Positions 43,018 through 53,393 of a stretch of 64,000 nt of DNA are shown piece after piece. Location: the NCBI GenBank assembly GCA_018806915.1, contig JAGKQI010000031.1:1240001-1304000 (forward strand). The letters are read 5' to 3'. The translations under genes were made by a program, and so were the position numbers. The notes below the pieces were generated by a model, which worked only from the letters and a program-made list of their open reading frames with translations, did not search any database and was not told the origin of the DNA. Numbering within the stretch: position 1 is the stretch's first letter; each line of letters begins with the position of its first letter. The DNA comes from Phytophthora colocasiae (taxonomy: Eukaryota; Oomycota; Peronosporomycetes; Peronosporales; Peronosporaceae).

Positions 43018-44955
43018 ATGAATTTGCCAGTGCCTAAACCCTTAACAAGCGCCATCGTCGTCTGCCGCTCGCATCTGCACATCGCCGCGTTGCCACATAT
43101 CGCCGAGTCAATTAGCTCCTTCCTGGACTGCTCCGTACACTGGACACTGCCTGACGCCTGCGGTTTCGGCCCGAACGGCGCTCTCCGTCTCGTCCAACGA
43201 GTTGCCAGTCACCAATTGACACTTGAGAGGCAAGCGGAGGAAAAAATGTTCAGTGGAAAAAAATCCCCTGGCAAAAATCAACCTCAAACAAGAAATGTGA
43301 AATTTTGTGATGCGCAACTGATTTTACGGCAAAAAGATGATATTTTCTACCGTCAGAAGCAATTTACAATGTCAATGGCAAATGCCGCAGCAAGAGGAGA
43401 CTTAAAAGTCATACAATGGCTAGTACGGGAGTTTCCAGGCTGTTACGTGACGATCGCAGTCGAAGAAGCAGCCAAGAACGGACATTTACGGGTACTTCAG
43501 TGGCTATACAAGAACAGCAGAGTGAGCCACATCAATGACGAAGGCGGCGGGCGAAACAATTTGCAACTGGACGTGTTTTGGGGTGCAAAAGAACTGTTTT
43601 ACGCGGGGCAAAATGGGCATTTGCAAGTGGTGGAATGGCTACAGGAGCATACGAACCCATCCCCCACTCACATGTTCTTCGTGACACTTGAAGAAGCAGC
43701 TAAAAACGGAGATTTACCAATGGTAAAATGGCTCTGTGATGTTAGAGGGGAATGGTCACCTTATGCGGCGGTGCTAGCAGCTAGTGGGGGTCATTTGGAG
43801 GTGTTGAAATGGTTGAGAGGCAATATTTTCAGTTCTTCACCGTCTGCGTCAATGGACGACGCAGCAGCCAATGGTCATTCGGATGTCCTCAAGTGGCTAC
43901 AGATAAATGCCGGGTATGCAACTCCTGCAGCGATGAACAAGGCGGCGGGGAACGGACATTTGCAGATTGTCAAGTGGTTGCAAAAGAATCGACGGGAAGG
44001 ATGCACAACTGTGGCAATGGACTCAGCTGCTGCTAATGGACACCTCGAGATTGTCAAGTGGTTGCATACAAACCGACGTGAAGGCTGTACCAAGGCAGCG
44101 ATGGATGAAGCAGCAACGAATGGACATTTCAATGTTGTACAATGGCTGCAGAAGAATCGGAAGGAGGGATGCACGAAGCGTGCAATGGATGGAGCAGCTA
44201 TCAATGGTCATTTAGCGGTGGTTGAATGGCTACATCTTCATCGTAAAGAGGGATGTACAACAGCAGCAATGGACGGAGCTGCACGAGCGAATCATCTCAA
44301 TGTCGTACAGTGGCTGCACAGGAATCGTAAGGAAGGATGCACGCTAGTGGCTATGAACCTCTCAGCTCGAAATGGACACTTGGAAATCGTACAATGGCTT
44401 CACATGCACCGTAAGGAAGGCTGTACAACTGACGCGATGGATCAAGCAGCTGCACATGGTCATTTACATGTAGTACAATGGCTTCACAAGAATCGGAAGG
44501 AAGGCTGCACTTTCAACGCGATGGATCGTGCAGCTGCTGCTGGCCATCTTAATGTCGTACAATGGCTACATCAGAACCGATCGGAGGGGTGTACGAAGGC
44601 CGCGATGGATAATGCTGCAGGCCGAGGACATCTAAAAGTGATGAGATGGCTACATGTTAACCGGGTGGAAGGCTGCACAGGTGCAGCAATGGATCGTGCC
44701 GCGTCCAATGGACATTTCGATGTGCTGCTGTTTTTGCAGAGTGAACGATCCGAGGGATGCACGTCGAAGGCGTTTGTAAACGCGACGACGTCGGATGAGC
44801 TGGAGATTTTGCAGTGGCTCTTTGAACATTACCGTGATCAGTTTGGACGGGACCGTTTGCAACTCTTTGCGTTGGGCAAGTTCTACACGCTCCAGTGGCT
44901 CAAGCATGAGTCGGTTCTCGACGATCTATCCGAGAGCGAACGTCATTATGAATAA
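43018..44955 (+). CDS. ankyrin-like repeat protein, 28-residue units, copy 1
   Basis: 645 residues, single exon. N-terminal 100 residues (SAIVVCRSHLHIAALPHIAE..HWTLPDACGFG) are shared with copy 2 and may be F-box-like. Then repeated HLxVVxWL helices: less regular to about 295, followed by at least ten 28-residue units of the type AMDxAAxNGHLxVVxWLHxNRxEGCT. The unit is ankyrin-related but five residues shorter than the usual 33. Large families of such proteins are known in Phytophthora; partners and function are not established. No signal peptide, so probably intracellular. Convergent with a 633-residue paralog at 45706-47607. Confidence 0.8.
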   Translation: MNLPVPKPLTSAIVVCRSHLHIAALPHIAESISSFLDCSVHWTLPDACGFGPNGALRLVQRVASHQLTLERQAEEKMFSGKKSPGKNQPQTRNVKFCDAQLILRQKDDIFYRQKQFTMSMANAAARGDLKVIQWLVREFPGCYVTIAVEEAAKNGHLRVLQWLYKNSRVSHINDEGGGRNNLQLDVFWGAKELFYAGQNGHLQVVEWLQEHTNPSPTHMFFVTLEEAAKNGDLPMVKWLCDVRGEWSPYAAVLAASGGHLEVLKWLRGNIFSSSPSASMDDAAANGHSDVLKWLQINAGYATPAAMNKAAGNGHLQIVKWLQKNRREGCTTVAMDSAAANGHLEIVKWLHTNRREGCTKAAMDEAATNGHFNVVQWLQKNRKEGCTKRAMDGAAINGHLAVVEWLHLHRKEGCTTAAMDGAARANHLNVVQWLHRNRKEGCTLVAMNLSARNGHLEIVQWLHMHRKEGCTTDAMDQAAAHGHLHVVQWLHKNRKEGCTFNAMDRAAAAGHLNVVQWLHQNRSEGCTKAAMDNAAGRGHLKVMRWLHVNRVEGCTGAAMDRAASNGHFDVLLFLQSERSEGCTSKAFVNATTSDELEILQWLFEHYRDQFGRDRLQLFALGKFYTLQWLKHESVLDDLSESERHYE

Positions 44956-45705
44956 CTGTGTCTACCGGTAGTTGGTTTGGACAAGTAAGTAGTATATTTA
45001 TTTGTTAGGAAGGATTATCAATTGACACAATACAGAAGGGATTTTTCAATGTGTTCGTGCAAATGTAGTTAATTATGGCCAAAATTGCCAACATGAAAAA
45101 TGCCTTCAACACGACTTGGAATTTCGTGTTCGAATTTCATGTTGAACACGAAATATCCGACTCAATGTGACGGCACAAATGAAATTCGCACGTCGAAATG
45201 GACTATCGTTTTGATACAGGTGGCTTCGTTATTCACGTTGAAATAAAGCGCAAATATTGGAGATCAGAAAGCAAAAAGGATTCACAGCTCGAAGTGTATC
45301 CGTGGATAACACCAGACGAGCTCCATCGAGCTGGCGAGCCGTCACGATCCGATACATCCGGAGGAATCCTCATCCGTGAGATTTCAAATTATTTTAGTTC
45401 GCCTGGCTCTAGAAACACAAAATTTCAGGAACGAAAAACGAGAACGGCAAAAAGTGAAGCCAAGTTGAACGTCGGAGCTGTTCTGGTTCGCGCCCGTTGT
45501 GTTTAACGGAAAAGATTAAAGCGACAGCGTGTTCGTGTTCAAGTTAACTCCTTAGCTGGATGGCAAAATGGCAGACAGGCAGGTACCATTCTGACAAATT
45601 CTATTAACGATATCCGTTGTCTAACTTCATCTTTGTCGCTTATACACGCGACTGAACCACACTCCTCATGTATCTATTCATATCTAACCACTCTACTTCT
45701 TTTGC
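44956..45705. other. intergenic between convergent ankyrin genes
   Basis: A 102-codon plus ORF at 45198-45506 has no recognised motif and no clear promoter. At 45128-45165 the words TTCGTGTTCGAATTTCATGTTGAACACGAA form an imperfect palindrome. Otherwise nothing seen. Confidence 0.35.
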
Positions 45706-47607
45706 TTAGCGCCTGACCTTCTCCTTGAGCCACCTCAGAGTGTAGAACTTGTCGAATGCGTACAACTGCAGTGGGTCCCGTCCAAACTGCTTGTTGTAGT
45801 GTTCAAACAGCCACTGTAAGATCGTAAGTTCGTCTGCTGTAGTGGCATTCACGAACGCTTTGGACGTGCATCCTTCCGATCGCTCGTGGTGTAGAAACAA
45901 CAGCACCTCAAAGTGTCCCCCCTCGGCAGCTCCATCCATTGCTGCTGCTGTACAACCTTCACGTCGGTTCTCATGTAGCCATTGTACAGTCTTGAGGTGG
46001 CCTCTAGTGGCAGCATTATCCATCGCAGCCTTCGTACACCCTTCAGTGCGAGTTCGATGTAGCCATTTCATGACCTCAAGCTGTCCTTCACGAGCGGCAC
46101 CGTCCATCGCATTGGTCGTACATCCTTCCTTCCTGTTGCTATGGAGCCATTGCACTACATGCAAATGGCCATTAGCTGCTGCGTGGTCCATTGCATCCGA
46201 TGAACATCCTTCCTTCCGGTGAGTATGTAGCCATTTTACGACCTCCAAGTGTCCATTCTGAGCTGCCAGGTTCATTGCTGCTATTGTACAGCCCTCCTTC
46301 CGGTTTTTCTGTAGCCATTCTACAACCTCAAGGTGGTTAAAGCACGCCGCTTTATTCATGGCTGAGGTTGTACAGCCTTCCTTGCGGTGCTGATGCAACC
46401 ACTGAACGACAGAGATGTAGCCATTTGCAGCGGCTCCATCCATTGCAGCGGTAGTACAGCCTTCCTTGCGTCTCTGATGGAGATACTGTATTAGGGTTAA
46501 ATGCCCATGAGCTGCTGCTTCGTCCATTGCAGCCTTAGTACAACCTTCGCGTCGTATAGCATCCAGCCACTGTACAATTTCAAGATGACCATTAGCAGCA
46601 GCCATGTCCATTGCTGCAGTTGTGCATCCTTCCTTTCGAGTCTGATGTAGCCATTTCACAACCTCAAAATGGCCATTCCCCGCGGCCCTGTTCATCGCCA
46701 CCTCTGTAGCGAAACCTGAGTTTGACTGCATCCATTTGAGCACATCTAGATGGCCATGAGCAGCAGCATCGTCCATAGATGCCGATGGCGTGGGGTTGAA
46801 AACGTTTCCTCTGAGCCATTTAAGTACATTCAAGTGACCTTCACTTGCTGCAAGAACCGAAGCGTACGAGGACTGTTCACCTCGGACTTCGCACAGCCAC
46901 TTGACCATAGCCAAATCTCCATTCTTGGCTGCTTCTTCCAGTGTCACGAAGAACATGTGCGTCGGAGTAGGGTTCGTATGCTCTTGTAGCCATTCGACGA
47001 CATGTAAATGTCTGTTTTGGCCGGCGTAGAAGAGCTCTCTTGAGCCCCAAAACACGTCCAAACGTGCTCCCCCTCCAGGATCACGAAGGTTTCCATCGAG
47101 TTGACGACTGTGTAGCCATTTCAAGACGTTCAAATGTCCGTTCTTGGCTGCTTCTTCGACTGCGAAAGTTACGTAACAGCCTGGAAACTGCTGCACTAGC
47201 CACTTCATGACGTTCAAATCACCTCTAGCAGCCGCTTTTGCCATTGCATGAGTGAATTGTCGCTGTTGGAAGAACGAATCGTCTCGCTTGTGAAGAATCA
47301 AACTCGCATTGATATCGTGAGGGACAATCACTCTTGATTTCGACTTGATCTTCGCTTTCACTTTGGCTTCTTTCGTGACGATTTCCTCTGCTTCCTCAGC
47401 TTTAATCGTTTCGTGAATCATCACTCTCTTTGCCAAACGGAGGGATCCATTCTGGAAAGTAAATCCGCAGGCATCGGGGAGAGACCAATGTACTGAGTGG
47501 TCCAAGAACTCGCTAATGATATCCATTGCTCGGGGAATAGCGGATACTCGACACTTGGTGTTGCAAACAACAGTAGCGGACTTCACTGGATCTGGGGGAT
47601 GGACCAT
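45706..47607 (-). CDS. ankyrin-like repeat protein, 28-residue units, copy 2
   Basis: 633 residues, single exon, ATG of MVHPPDPVKSATVV. Same N-terminal domain (VCNTKCRVSAIPRAMD..HWSLPDACGF) and repeat layout as copy 1, including the shared YVTFAVEEAAKNGHL, LDVFWG(S/A)(R/K)ELFYAGQN and HTNPTPTHMFFVTLEEAAKNGD blocks, and at least ten AMDxAAxNGHLEVVKWLHxxRKEGCT units. Both ends align, so it is a full inverted duplicate with an intact frame. The promoter may be CTCATTTATCGTTTTCG (minus, about 47650-47634). Confidence 0.8.
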   Translation of the reverse strand: MVHPPDPVKSATVVCNTKCRVSAIPRAMDIISEFLDHSVHWSLPDACGFTFQNGSLRLAKRVMIHETIKAEEAEEIVTKEAKVKAKIKSKSRVIVPHDINASLILHKRDDSFFQQRQFTHAMAKAAARGDLNVMKWLVQQFPGCYVTFAVEEAAKNGHLNVLKWLHSRQLDGNLRDPGGGARLDVFWGSRELFYAGQNRHLHVVEWLQEHTNPTPTHMFFVTLEEAAKNGDLAMVKWLCEVRGEQSSYASVLAASEGHLNVLKWLRGNVFNPTPSASMDDAAAHGHLDVLKWMQSNSGFATEVAMNRAAGNGHFEVVKWLHQTRKEGCTTAAMDMAAANGHLEIVQWLDAIRREGCTKAAMDEAAAHGHLTLIQYLHQRRKEGCTTAAMDGAAANGYISVVQWLHQHRKEGCTTSAMNKAACFNHLEVVEWLQKNRKEGCTIAAMNLAAQNGHLEVVKWLHTHRKEGCSSDAMDHAAANGHLHVVQWLHSNRKEGCTTNAMDGAAREGQLEVMKWLHRTRTEGCTKAAMDNAATRGHLKTVQWLHENRREGCTAAAMDGAAEGGHFEVLLFLHHERSEGCTSKAFVNATTADELTILQWLFEHYNKQFGRDPLQLYAFDKFYTLRWLKEKVRR

Positions 47608-49109
47608 AACACCCGAATCAATTGAAGGGGCGAGACGAAAACGATAAATGAGGTGGACACTGTGTTACGTTGAGTCTGGGTTCTTTTTGGTAAGTGACAC
47701 GGGTGGGCGAGACTGAATCGGTGAGGAGAGGCGGATAGCCGATCAAGATTTGAGAGGCGATTCAAGCCTTCAAGCACGAGTAAGTAGCGCTGGTTTCATC
47801 AAAAAGGACAAATTAGAGATAGTATGGCACGTCAACAAGCGGTGAAAGCACCTGGAAGTGGAAGATAAGTACAAGTTTCCCGTGAAAATTGAACTTCGTT
47901 CCTTGAACATTGTCTTAGAAAACAATGTGTGGTATTTTCTTATTTTGAAAGGTTTGACTCATTTCCCCCACCCTGCTATGGTTAGACGACAGATAACCTA
48001 TTCGATTCATTGCAGTGATCGAACAGAAGTTAAAGCAGGGCGATTAAAATTTTGGCTAAACCGCATCGTTTCCTGCACCAGTCTCGCTCTTTATGTGATC
48101 TACAAAGCAAAACTACCAATTTGTTGTAAGTTAACTACAATTTTCATTCATTTACGAAGCAAATGCGCATTAGGTTGTGTGTGGATGTTTAACCACTTGA
48201 TTACTTCAATCCGGCCGCAAATGCAGCTTCCGGTACGAAGCCACCACCAAAATCTTGTCATGTTCATCATTTCGAATTATGTTTTTGGTGAAAATGCTAC
48301 ACAACAGCTGGAACTTGTAAGCGAAAATTTCGTTCGAGATATACAGATTAGCAGGCCGCACGACACAATCCTGCATTTTTCGATCATAAATCGATGAAAT
48401 AAATAAATAAAAAAAATCTTCGCTTACTTTCGCATGTAATTTACAGATGCAACTCAACACTCAGTAAGTCGACAGATTTCAATGCTCAATGTTGCTTGTC
48501 TTGTAAAAGATATCCCATGTCAATTGCCACAGCGTACTGTAGCATCATTAAGCCAGCCAGACAATTCAAGAATGAGCTCAAAGCATTTGATTTTTCCTAA
48601 AAATTTTCAACGTTCGTCATTCCAATCTCCTCTTATGTATGTCGGTCGGAAAAACAAATCAACGCGTCAATAAAACGCTTTGTACAGTACATTTGGTAAA
48701 TGTGCAGCAGACGCCAACACCGGCATTGTTCTTTTTCACATCAGCTGAATATTGAGGTGGTAAGAAGCTTCCTCGAGTTTAGAATGCACAAAACCTATCT
48801 TCAAAAAAATTTGACTTTTACCGAATTTCGAGTTCGTCACCAAGATCCTGCGACCGCGGATTACACTTTCTGAAGCTGCATCTCACAGTATGACGTCCCG
48901 CTTTGTAACCACGAGGCTGACTCAACAACCACCAGCCTCGGTTATGTTGTCCAAAATATTAGGGAAGAGATACATAACAAAAAAGTTGAAGACACAAAAT
49001 ATAAATTTCCATGATCCAGTTCCCAATATTTTGACTAAGCGATCAAGATACGATGGTAGAACGATGGGAATCTTGTCCATGTATCCAGCCAGAAGCTAAC
49101 GATGCAGTT
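47608..49109. other. AT-rich intergenic, no gene seen
   Basis: A 179-codon plus frame at 47858-48397 has biased, low-complexity composition without known motifs, likely chance. No repeats of note were found by eye. Confidence 0.35.
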
Positions 49110-50474
49110 TTAGCCGAGCTTGTCCATCACCTTCTCCATCAACGCCATGAGCCTCTCTTGCATGTTCATCGCCTTCTCCTGGATATTCAACGATCTCTTT
49201 TGCAGATCGATCGTCTGCCTCTGCAACTCTTGCTGTTCGCTCAATCTGGCACGCTCTTGCTCACGCTGTTCCTCTTGGCGTTTGTTTTGGTCTTCAACGA
49301 AGCGCTGCAGAATGATCTCCACTCTCTGTCGTTTTGGTGCAGGTTCTGCGGATTCTAGAGTTTCGGTAACTGGTAGATTTTGAGTAGCAGTAGAACGCTC
49401 AGTAGCCAACGGAGTATTTCTCTCGCTGCCGTTCTCTGGATCTACTGGAGCGCTATTAGTAGTTGCCTCCTCAACTGAAGGTTCCACTTCATTACCCTCG
49501 ACTCTCTCTTCATTCTGTCCATCAACGCCAGGTTCTGGTTCGTACGAGTGGCGATCATCGTCGTGATTAATCTGTTCTTCACCCTCCAGCTTCTTGCTGT
49601 ACGCTCTCATGAGCTGCTGCTTCTCGGACAACTCGAAGTCCCAGGAATGGCTCTCCCTTCGGTAGGTGTTAACGAGTATTCCGAGGTGTGTCCGAATGGT
49701 GTGGATACTCACAGGCAAACCTTGGCTATTAACCGAAGCCTCGATACTCTTCCACGCTGGTTTGTTGGTCCCAGATGCAGTGATAATTCCTCGATCAGCC
49801 AGTACTGTCTTCAACAGCAAAACGTCGTGCTTCTCGCCAAAGACAAAGCGACGTTTTCGAGGCTTCTTCCCACTTTCTGGTGTTGATTGAGCCACCGAAG
49901 ATGGCTCTATTGGAGCTGGGGACGGTGACTGTACTGGTACAATTTGTTCCGTTTCAGTTTCTTCACCCGAGTCGATCGAGGTATGACGACTGGTATTGCC
50001 TTCACTTGCTGTTTGTTCGTATACAATTTCAGTTATCGCTTTCCTCTGTTGGTATCGAGCGTCTGTCTGTGTGTACGCATTGAGAAGCTTCTCTAGCGGC
50101 GTGAAGGCTTCCATTCATTTCGGTACATATGATGGTCATATCGTCAGTTTATCATATCAAGACTGCTCATAACGATAAGAGAAAAAAATGGTACCTGTTG
50201 CCTGTTTTCCATTCGAGACTTCTTCTTGGAATGTCTCGACGAGACGCTTTAGCCGACAGCGGAGCGAGTGACCAGTGGATGTAATCCCCTGGCGGTTCAA
50301 ACTGTCCGTTATGACCTCCCACGCTTTACCTCGTTTACCGTGGGCTGGGGAGAAGATGTCCGGGTCATCCAGCACAGTCTGAAGAAGCAGTAGGTCGTCG
50401 CCTGCACGGAAGCAGTAGCGCTTCTTGCGCGTTCGGGGAGGGGCTTGAGCTGGCGGAGAAGGGAGGTCGCTCAT
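49110..50474 (-). CDS. SANT/Myb-like domain protein, probably two exons
   Basis: Two adjacent minus frames. The upstream one (50474-50195, start MSDLPSPP) encodes a SANT-like domain (KKRYCFRAGDDLLLLQTVLDD..AWEVITDSLN..LRCRLKRLVETFQEE). The downstream frame (to 49110) encodes a second one (KRRFVFGEKHDVLLLKTVLAD..AWKSIEASVN..IRTHLGILVNTYRRE), an acidic stretch and a C-terminal Gln/Glu-rich coiled coil (LQRQTIDLQKRSLNIQEKAMNMQERL). An 87-bp intron 50194-50108 (GTACC..GGAAG, with CTGAC as branch site) would join them in frame, giving two tandem SANT domains. The alternative is two separate genes, the second starting at the ATG at 50114. Putative nuclear DNA-binding protein; many copies occur in oomycetes, some transposon-linked. 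Confidence 0.6.
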
Positions 50475-50528
50475 ACCGTATGATTTTGCGAATATAACTC
50501 CTAAGCTAAGCGAGTTATTATTAACCAA

Positions 50529-51097
50529 TCAACATACCCACAGCCAATCACATTGAGCTAAATATATTTGTGAAAGAGGTCTGAGCGGACTACATAAGAA
50601 TTGGGCATGGCGAGACCACGCATCACTGGAAATGGAAAACGTCTTAGTCCGTATAGCTGTAGATTACTCTCACAAGTGACAAGTACTTGAACGCATCACG
50701 ACTGGGACGGTTAGTGATGTTATGGACGAGTTCTATCCGTCTCTCTCAAAGACCGAGCGAAAGCAGCAGAAGCAGATTTCAAAATGGAAGCCACAAGCCA
50801 GCTTTTTTCACGAGAGTGTGTGCTGATGGCAAATACCACCTTTAACAAAAGTACACTTGACCAACACTCACGACAATTGACCTCTTTCGTACTTGCTTTT
50901 CTTATCATATTTTTATTGTAGTAAATGGTTGAACAATTTATTATCCTGTCTCGAACACTAGCCGTTGTACTCCCATTTGGCCCCTTTCGTACTCCATGGG
51001 ATAGGTTTTCTTTCATATATTTTGTACTACTACGTAGTAGTAAATGGTCGAAACAATAAAAAGCAGTCTATTATCCTGTTCGAAATCTACTAAGCAC
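50529..51097. other. intergenic with a duplicated 3' segment
   Basis: AGTAAATGGTTGAACAAT..TTATTATCCTGTCTCGAA (50921-50957) recurs as AGTAAATGGTCGAAACAAT..CTATTATCCTGTTCGAA (51040-51083). It lies downstream of the stop of the CobW gene, perhaps a duplicated 3' UTR. No gene seen. Confidence 0.4.
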
Positions 51098-52783
51098 TCA
51101 GTCCTCAAAACTATAGTACTCCCACGGCTCGAACGGGTCTTCCCACTCCTCAAAGTCTGCAGCCTTGTACTGCTTCATCTCTTCATCCGTTAATAAACAC
51201 GAATCCAACGCTGCGCGGATCTTGGCGATTTCATTGTCTTCCTGCAAAAACCGACCGATAAACACAAGTTCTTGTCCACGGTCACCGAATTCACGGTCCA
51301 TCAATTCCTTGTAGTTCGGTAGCTCCTTCATCGTGCGAGTGCGCTCCTCTTCGGGAATAGCAGAGATCCACATGCCACCGTTGGCCAACGTACAGTACAG
51401 ACCTGCTTGTGACCACGTAGCGTAGTTGTGAGGTCGGGTACCGAGCCAGAAGACACCTTTGCTGCGCAGGAGGTTCTTGAACAGTCCGTTCTGCTTGCTT
51501 TCCAAACGTTTGGCGATCTCCTGTTCACCTAGAGGTTCTCCGTCCTCTTCGGTCTCCATCTCTTGGTCTCCGTCTTCTTCGGTTTCTTCTTCTTCCTCAG
51601 TTTCTTCCTCATGGTCGTGATCGTGACCATCATCGTCGTCTGATGGGAAGGGAGGCAGCGTGGGGGATTCGACGATAACGAATTCGTCCTGGATGATTCC
51701 AGTAAGACGTGCAGGGTGGAACGGGCGAGAAGCTTTGTACAGGAACGAACCGATACCGTACTCGACCGTCTCTGGTGTATGCGGAACTGTAAGAGATTCC
51801 AACCAACCCGTTTGCTGTGACGCACGCTCGAATGAGAATAGCTTGGTTCCTAGAATCATCTTGGGATCCACTCGGCCCTTAACTGTGCGCTCGAACTTGG
51901 CGTACGAGTTGAGACGACGAAGAACCTTTTCGATGGCTTCAACGTCCTTCTCAGACACCAAATCCGTCTTGTTGAGAAGAATAATGTCTGCGAACTCGAT
52001 CTGGTCGATCAGAAGATCAGTAATGGTACGAGTATCACCTTCAGGCAACTGACTGCGGTTCTCCTCGACGTCTGCAAGCATACGCGGGTCATCAAAGACG
52101 TGGAAGAACGTCGCCGCGTCAACGACCGTCACGCACGTGTCAAGCAACGCGATATCACGCAGCAACGGGAGTTTCTCGCCGTCACGTACCAGTAGTTCGT
52201 CCAGCTGCATCGTACGAATACCAGTTGCAGCCGAGGGGGGCGAACTAGCGGCACTGGTGTCATCACCCGAAGACGCGCCGGAATCCGTACGCGATCGCTT
52301 CGAACTGCTGGGTGACAGTGCAGGATCGGCCTTCGCTGCCATGACTTCTTCCTCTGCACCTTCGGGCAACTCAAACACGAAGGTCTCAGCCACTTGCATG
52401 GGCTCGCTGATACCGGAACTCTCAATCACAATGTAGTCGACTTCTCCTTGCTGCGCGATGCGAGCAATCTGCTCCAGCAGATCCACACGTAGGGTACAGC
52501 AGATGCAGCCGTTCTCCAGACGCACGAGTTGTTCCTCGCGTTGCAACACACCGGCTGAGGCCACAAGGTCAGCGTCGATGTTGAGTTCGCCCATGTCGTT
52601 GACAATCACTGCCACACGCAGAGCATGATCCTTGTTCTTGAGAATGTGTTGCAGCAAAGTGGTCTTACCACTGCCCAGGAAACCAGAGAGTAGAGTCACC
52701 GGAATCCGCTTGCCATCGGGTTTGACAGTGTCGGTGACAAGCGGCCGCTTGTTGGTTGGGGAGTCAGTCGCAGCACCAGCCAT
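51098..52783 (-). CDS. COG0523/CobW-family metal-chaperone GTPase
   Basis: 561 residues, single exon. Walker A GFLGSGKT (34-41), metal-binding C-x-C-C GCICC (92-96), ESSGISEP (121-128), NKTDLV G4 motif near residue 270, and CobW C-terminal domain (FWLGTRPHNYATWSQAG, IPEEERTRT, ELVFIGRFL). The family delivers metal to client enzymes; the ZNG1 branch gives zinc to methionine aminopeptidase. Two inserts stand out: a Ser-rich stretch of about 50 residues after EGAEEE, and an acidic/His segment DDDDGHDHDHEEE with Glu-rich continuation at about 385-420, a likely metal-buffering loop. Cytosolic. The client specificity cannot be told from sequence. Confidence 0.88.
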   Translation of the reverse strand: MAGAATDSPTNKRPLVTDTVKPDGKRIPVTLLSGFLGSGKTTLLQHILKNKDHALRVAVIVNDMGELNIDADLVASAGVLQREEQLVRLENGCICCTLRVDLLEQIARIAQQGEVDYIVIESSGISEPMQVAETFVFELPEGAEEEVMAAKADPALSPSSSKRSRTDSGASSGDDTSAASSPPSAATGIRTMQLDELLVRDGEKLPLLRDIALLDTCVTVVDAATFFHVFDDPRMLADVEENRSQLPEGDTRTITDLLIDQIEFADIILLNKTDLVSEKDVEAIEKVLRRLNSYAKFERTVKGRVDPKMILGTKLFSFERASQQTGWLESLTVPHTPETVEYGIGSFLYKASRPFHPARLTGIIQDEFVIVESPTLPPFPSDDDDGHDHDHEEETEEEEETEEDGDQEMETEEDGEPLGEQEIAKRLESKQNGLFKNLLRSKGVFWLGTRPHNYATWSQAGLYCTLANGGMWISAIPEEERTRTMKELPNYKELMDREFGDRGQELVFIGRFLQEDNEIAKIRAALDSCLLTDEEMKQYKAADFEEWEDPFEPWEYYSFED

Positions 52784-52816
52784 GGAGAAGGATGAAGCTT
52801 GGTGTTCTGGAGGTGG

Positions 52817-52833
52817 CGAATTGGGAAATGAGC
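52817..52833 (-). promoter_or_regulatory. initiator element of CobW-family gene
   Basis: Minus strand GCTCATTTCCCAATTCG, a nearly perfect oomycete initiator (GCTCATTYYNCAWTTT), 34 bases or more before the ATG at 52783. Confidence 0.75.
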
Positions 52834-53393
52834 AGAGGAGAGAGATGTCAATCCGCCATCGCCTGCAGGGACTGCGGACTCCGTAGTTCAGGTGCTTTTA
52901 TCCGACGGTTCTCCGGTGGATGAACGCCGTCGGCAAATATTCAAGTTGAAGAGGTTCTGGTGGTGTTGGGCCAACATATCCGACGACGGCATCCGAAGAC
53001 GATATGACCGACGGATGGGTTCATATCCGCCGTCGGACCATCGGAATACTAATACCGAGAATTGCCAATTTTTGACCATCGCAAGCCCGTCATATCAAAT
53101 GCCGCTTGTCATATGAAAATCATATCATAGCAAGGATATGACCAGAACAGGATACAACCGTCATACACTGCGGTCGTAGGCTAGGTGTAGTTCTCAGACT
53201 CGACTCACAACGAGGTATTCATTTAATGGACGCTGTGGCGGTGGTTGGAACCGGCTTGTCTGATCAAGATCAATAACAGCACGCTTCTAGGCAGCTCACA
53301 CATGAAATTTGCCGCACCATTCAGACAATGCGAGTAATCCATCCCTGTCACCAAAAATCCTCGTTACCGGTAATCCGTTTGCACTAAGCTGGA
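52834..53393. other. intergenic with CCGACGG/CCGTCGG motif cluster
   Basis: Five or more copies of CCGACGG or CCGTCGG (52900-53035), several next to ATATC/GATAT words, then repeats of CATATCA/TCATATG (53085-53150). No ORF. It lies upstream of the CobW gene and downstream of the ankyrin pseudogene. Confidence 0.5.

Noticed and set aside
45198..45506. 102-codon plus ORF between the convergent ankyrin genes
   Set aside because: No recognised domain or promoter; kept only as a note in the intergenic entry.
47858..48397. 179-codon plus ORF
   Set aside because: AT-rich stretch with no motif, no initiator and no homologous look; judged chance.
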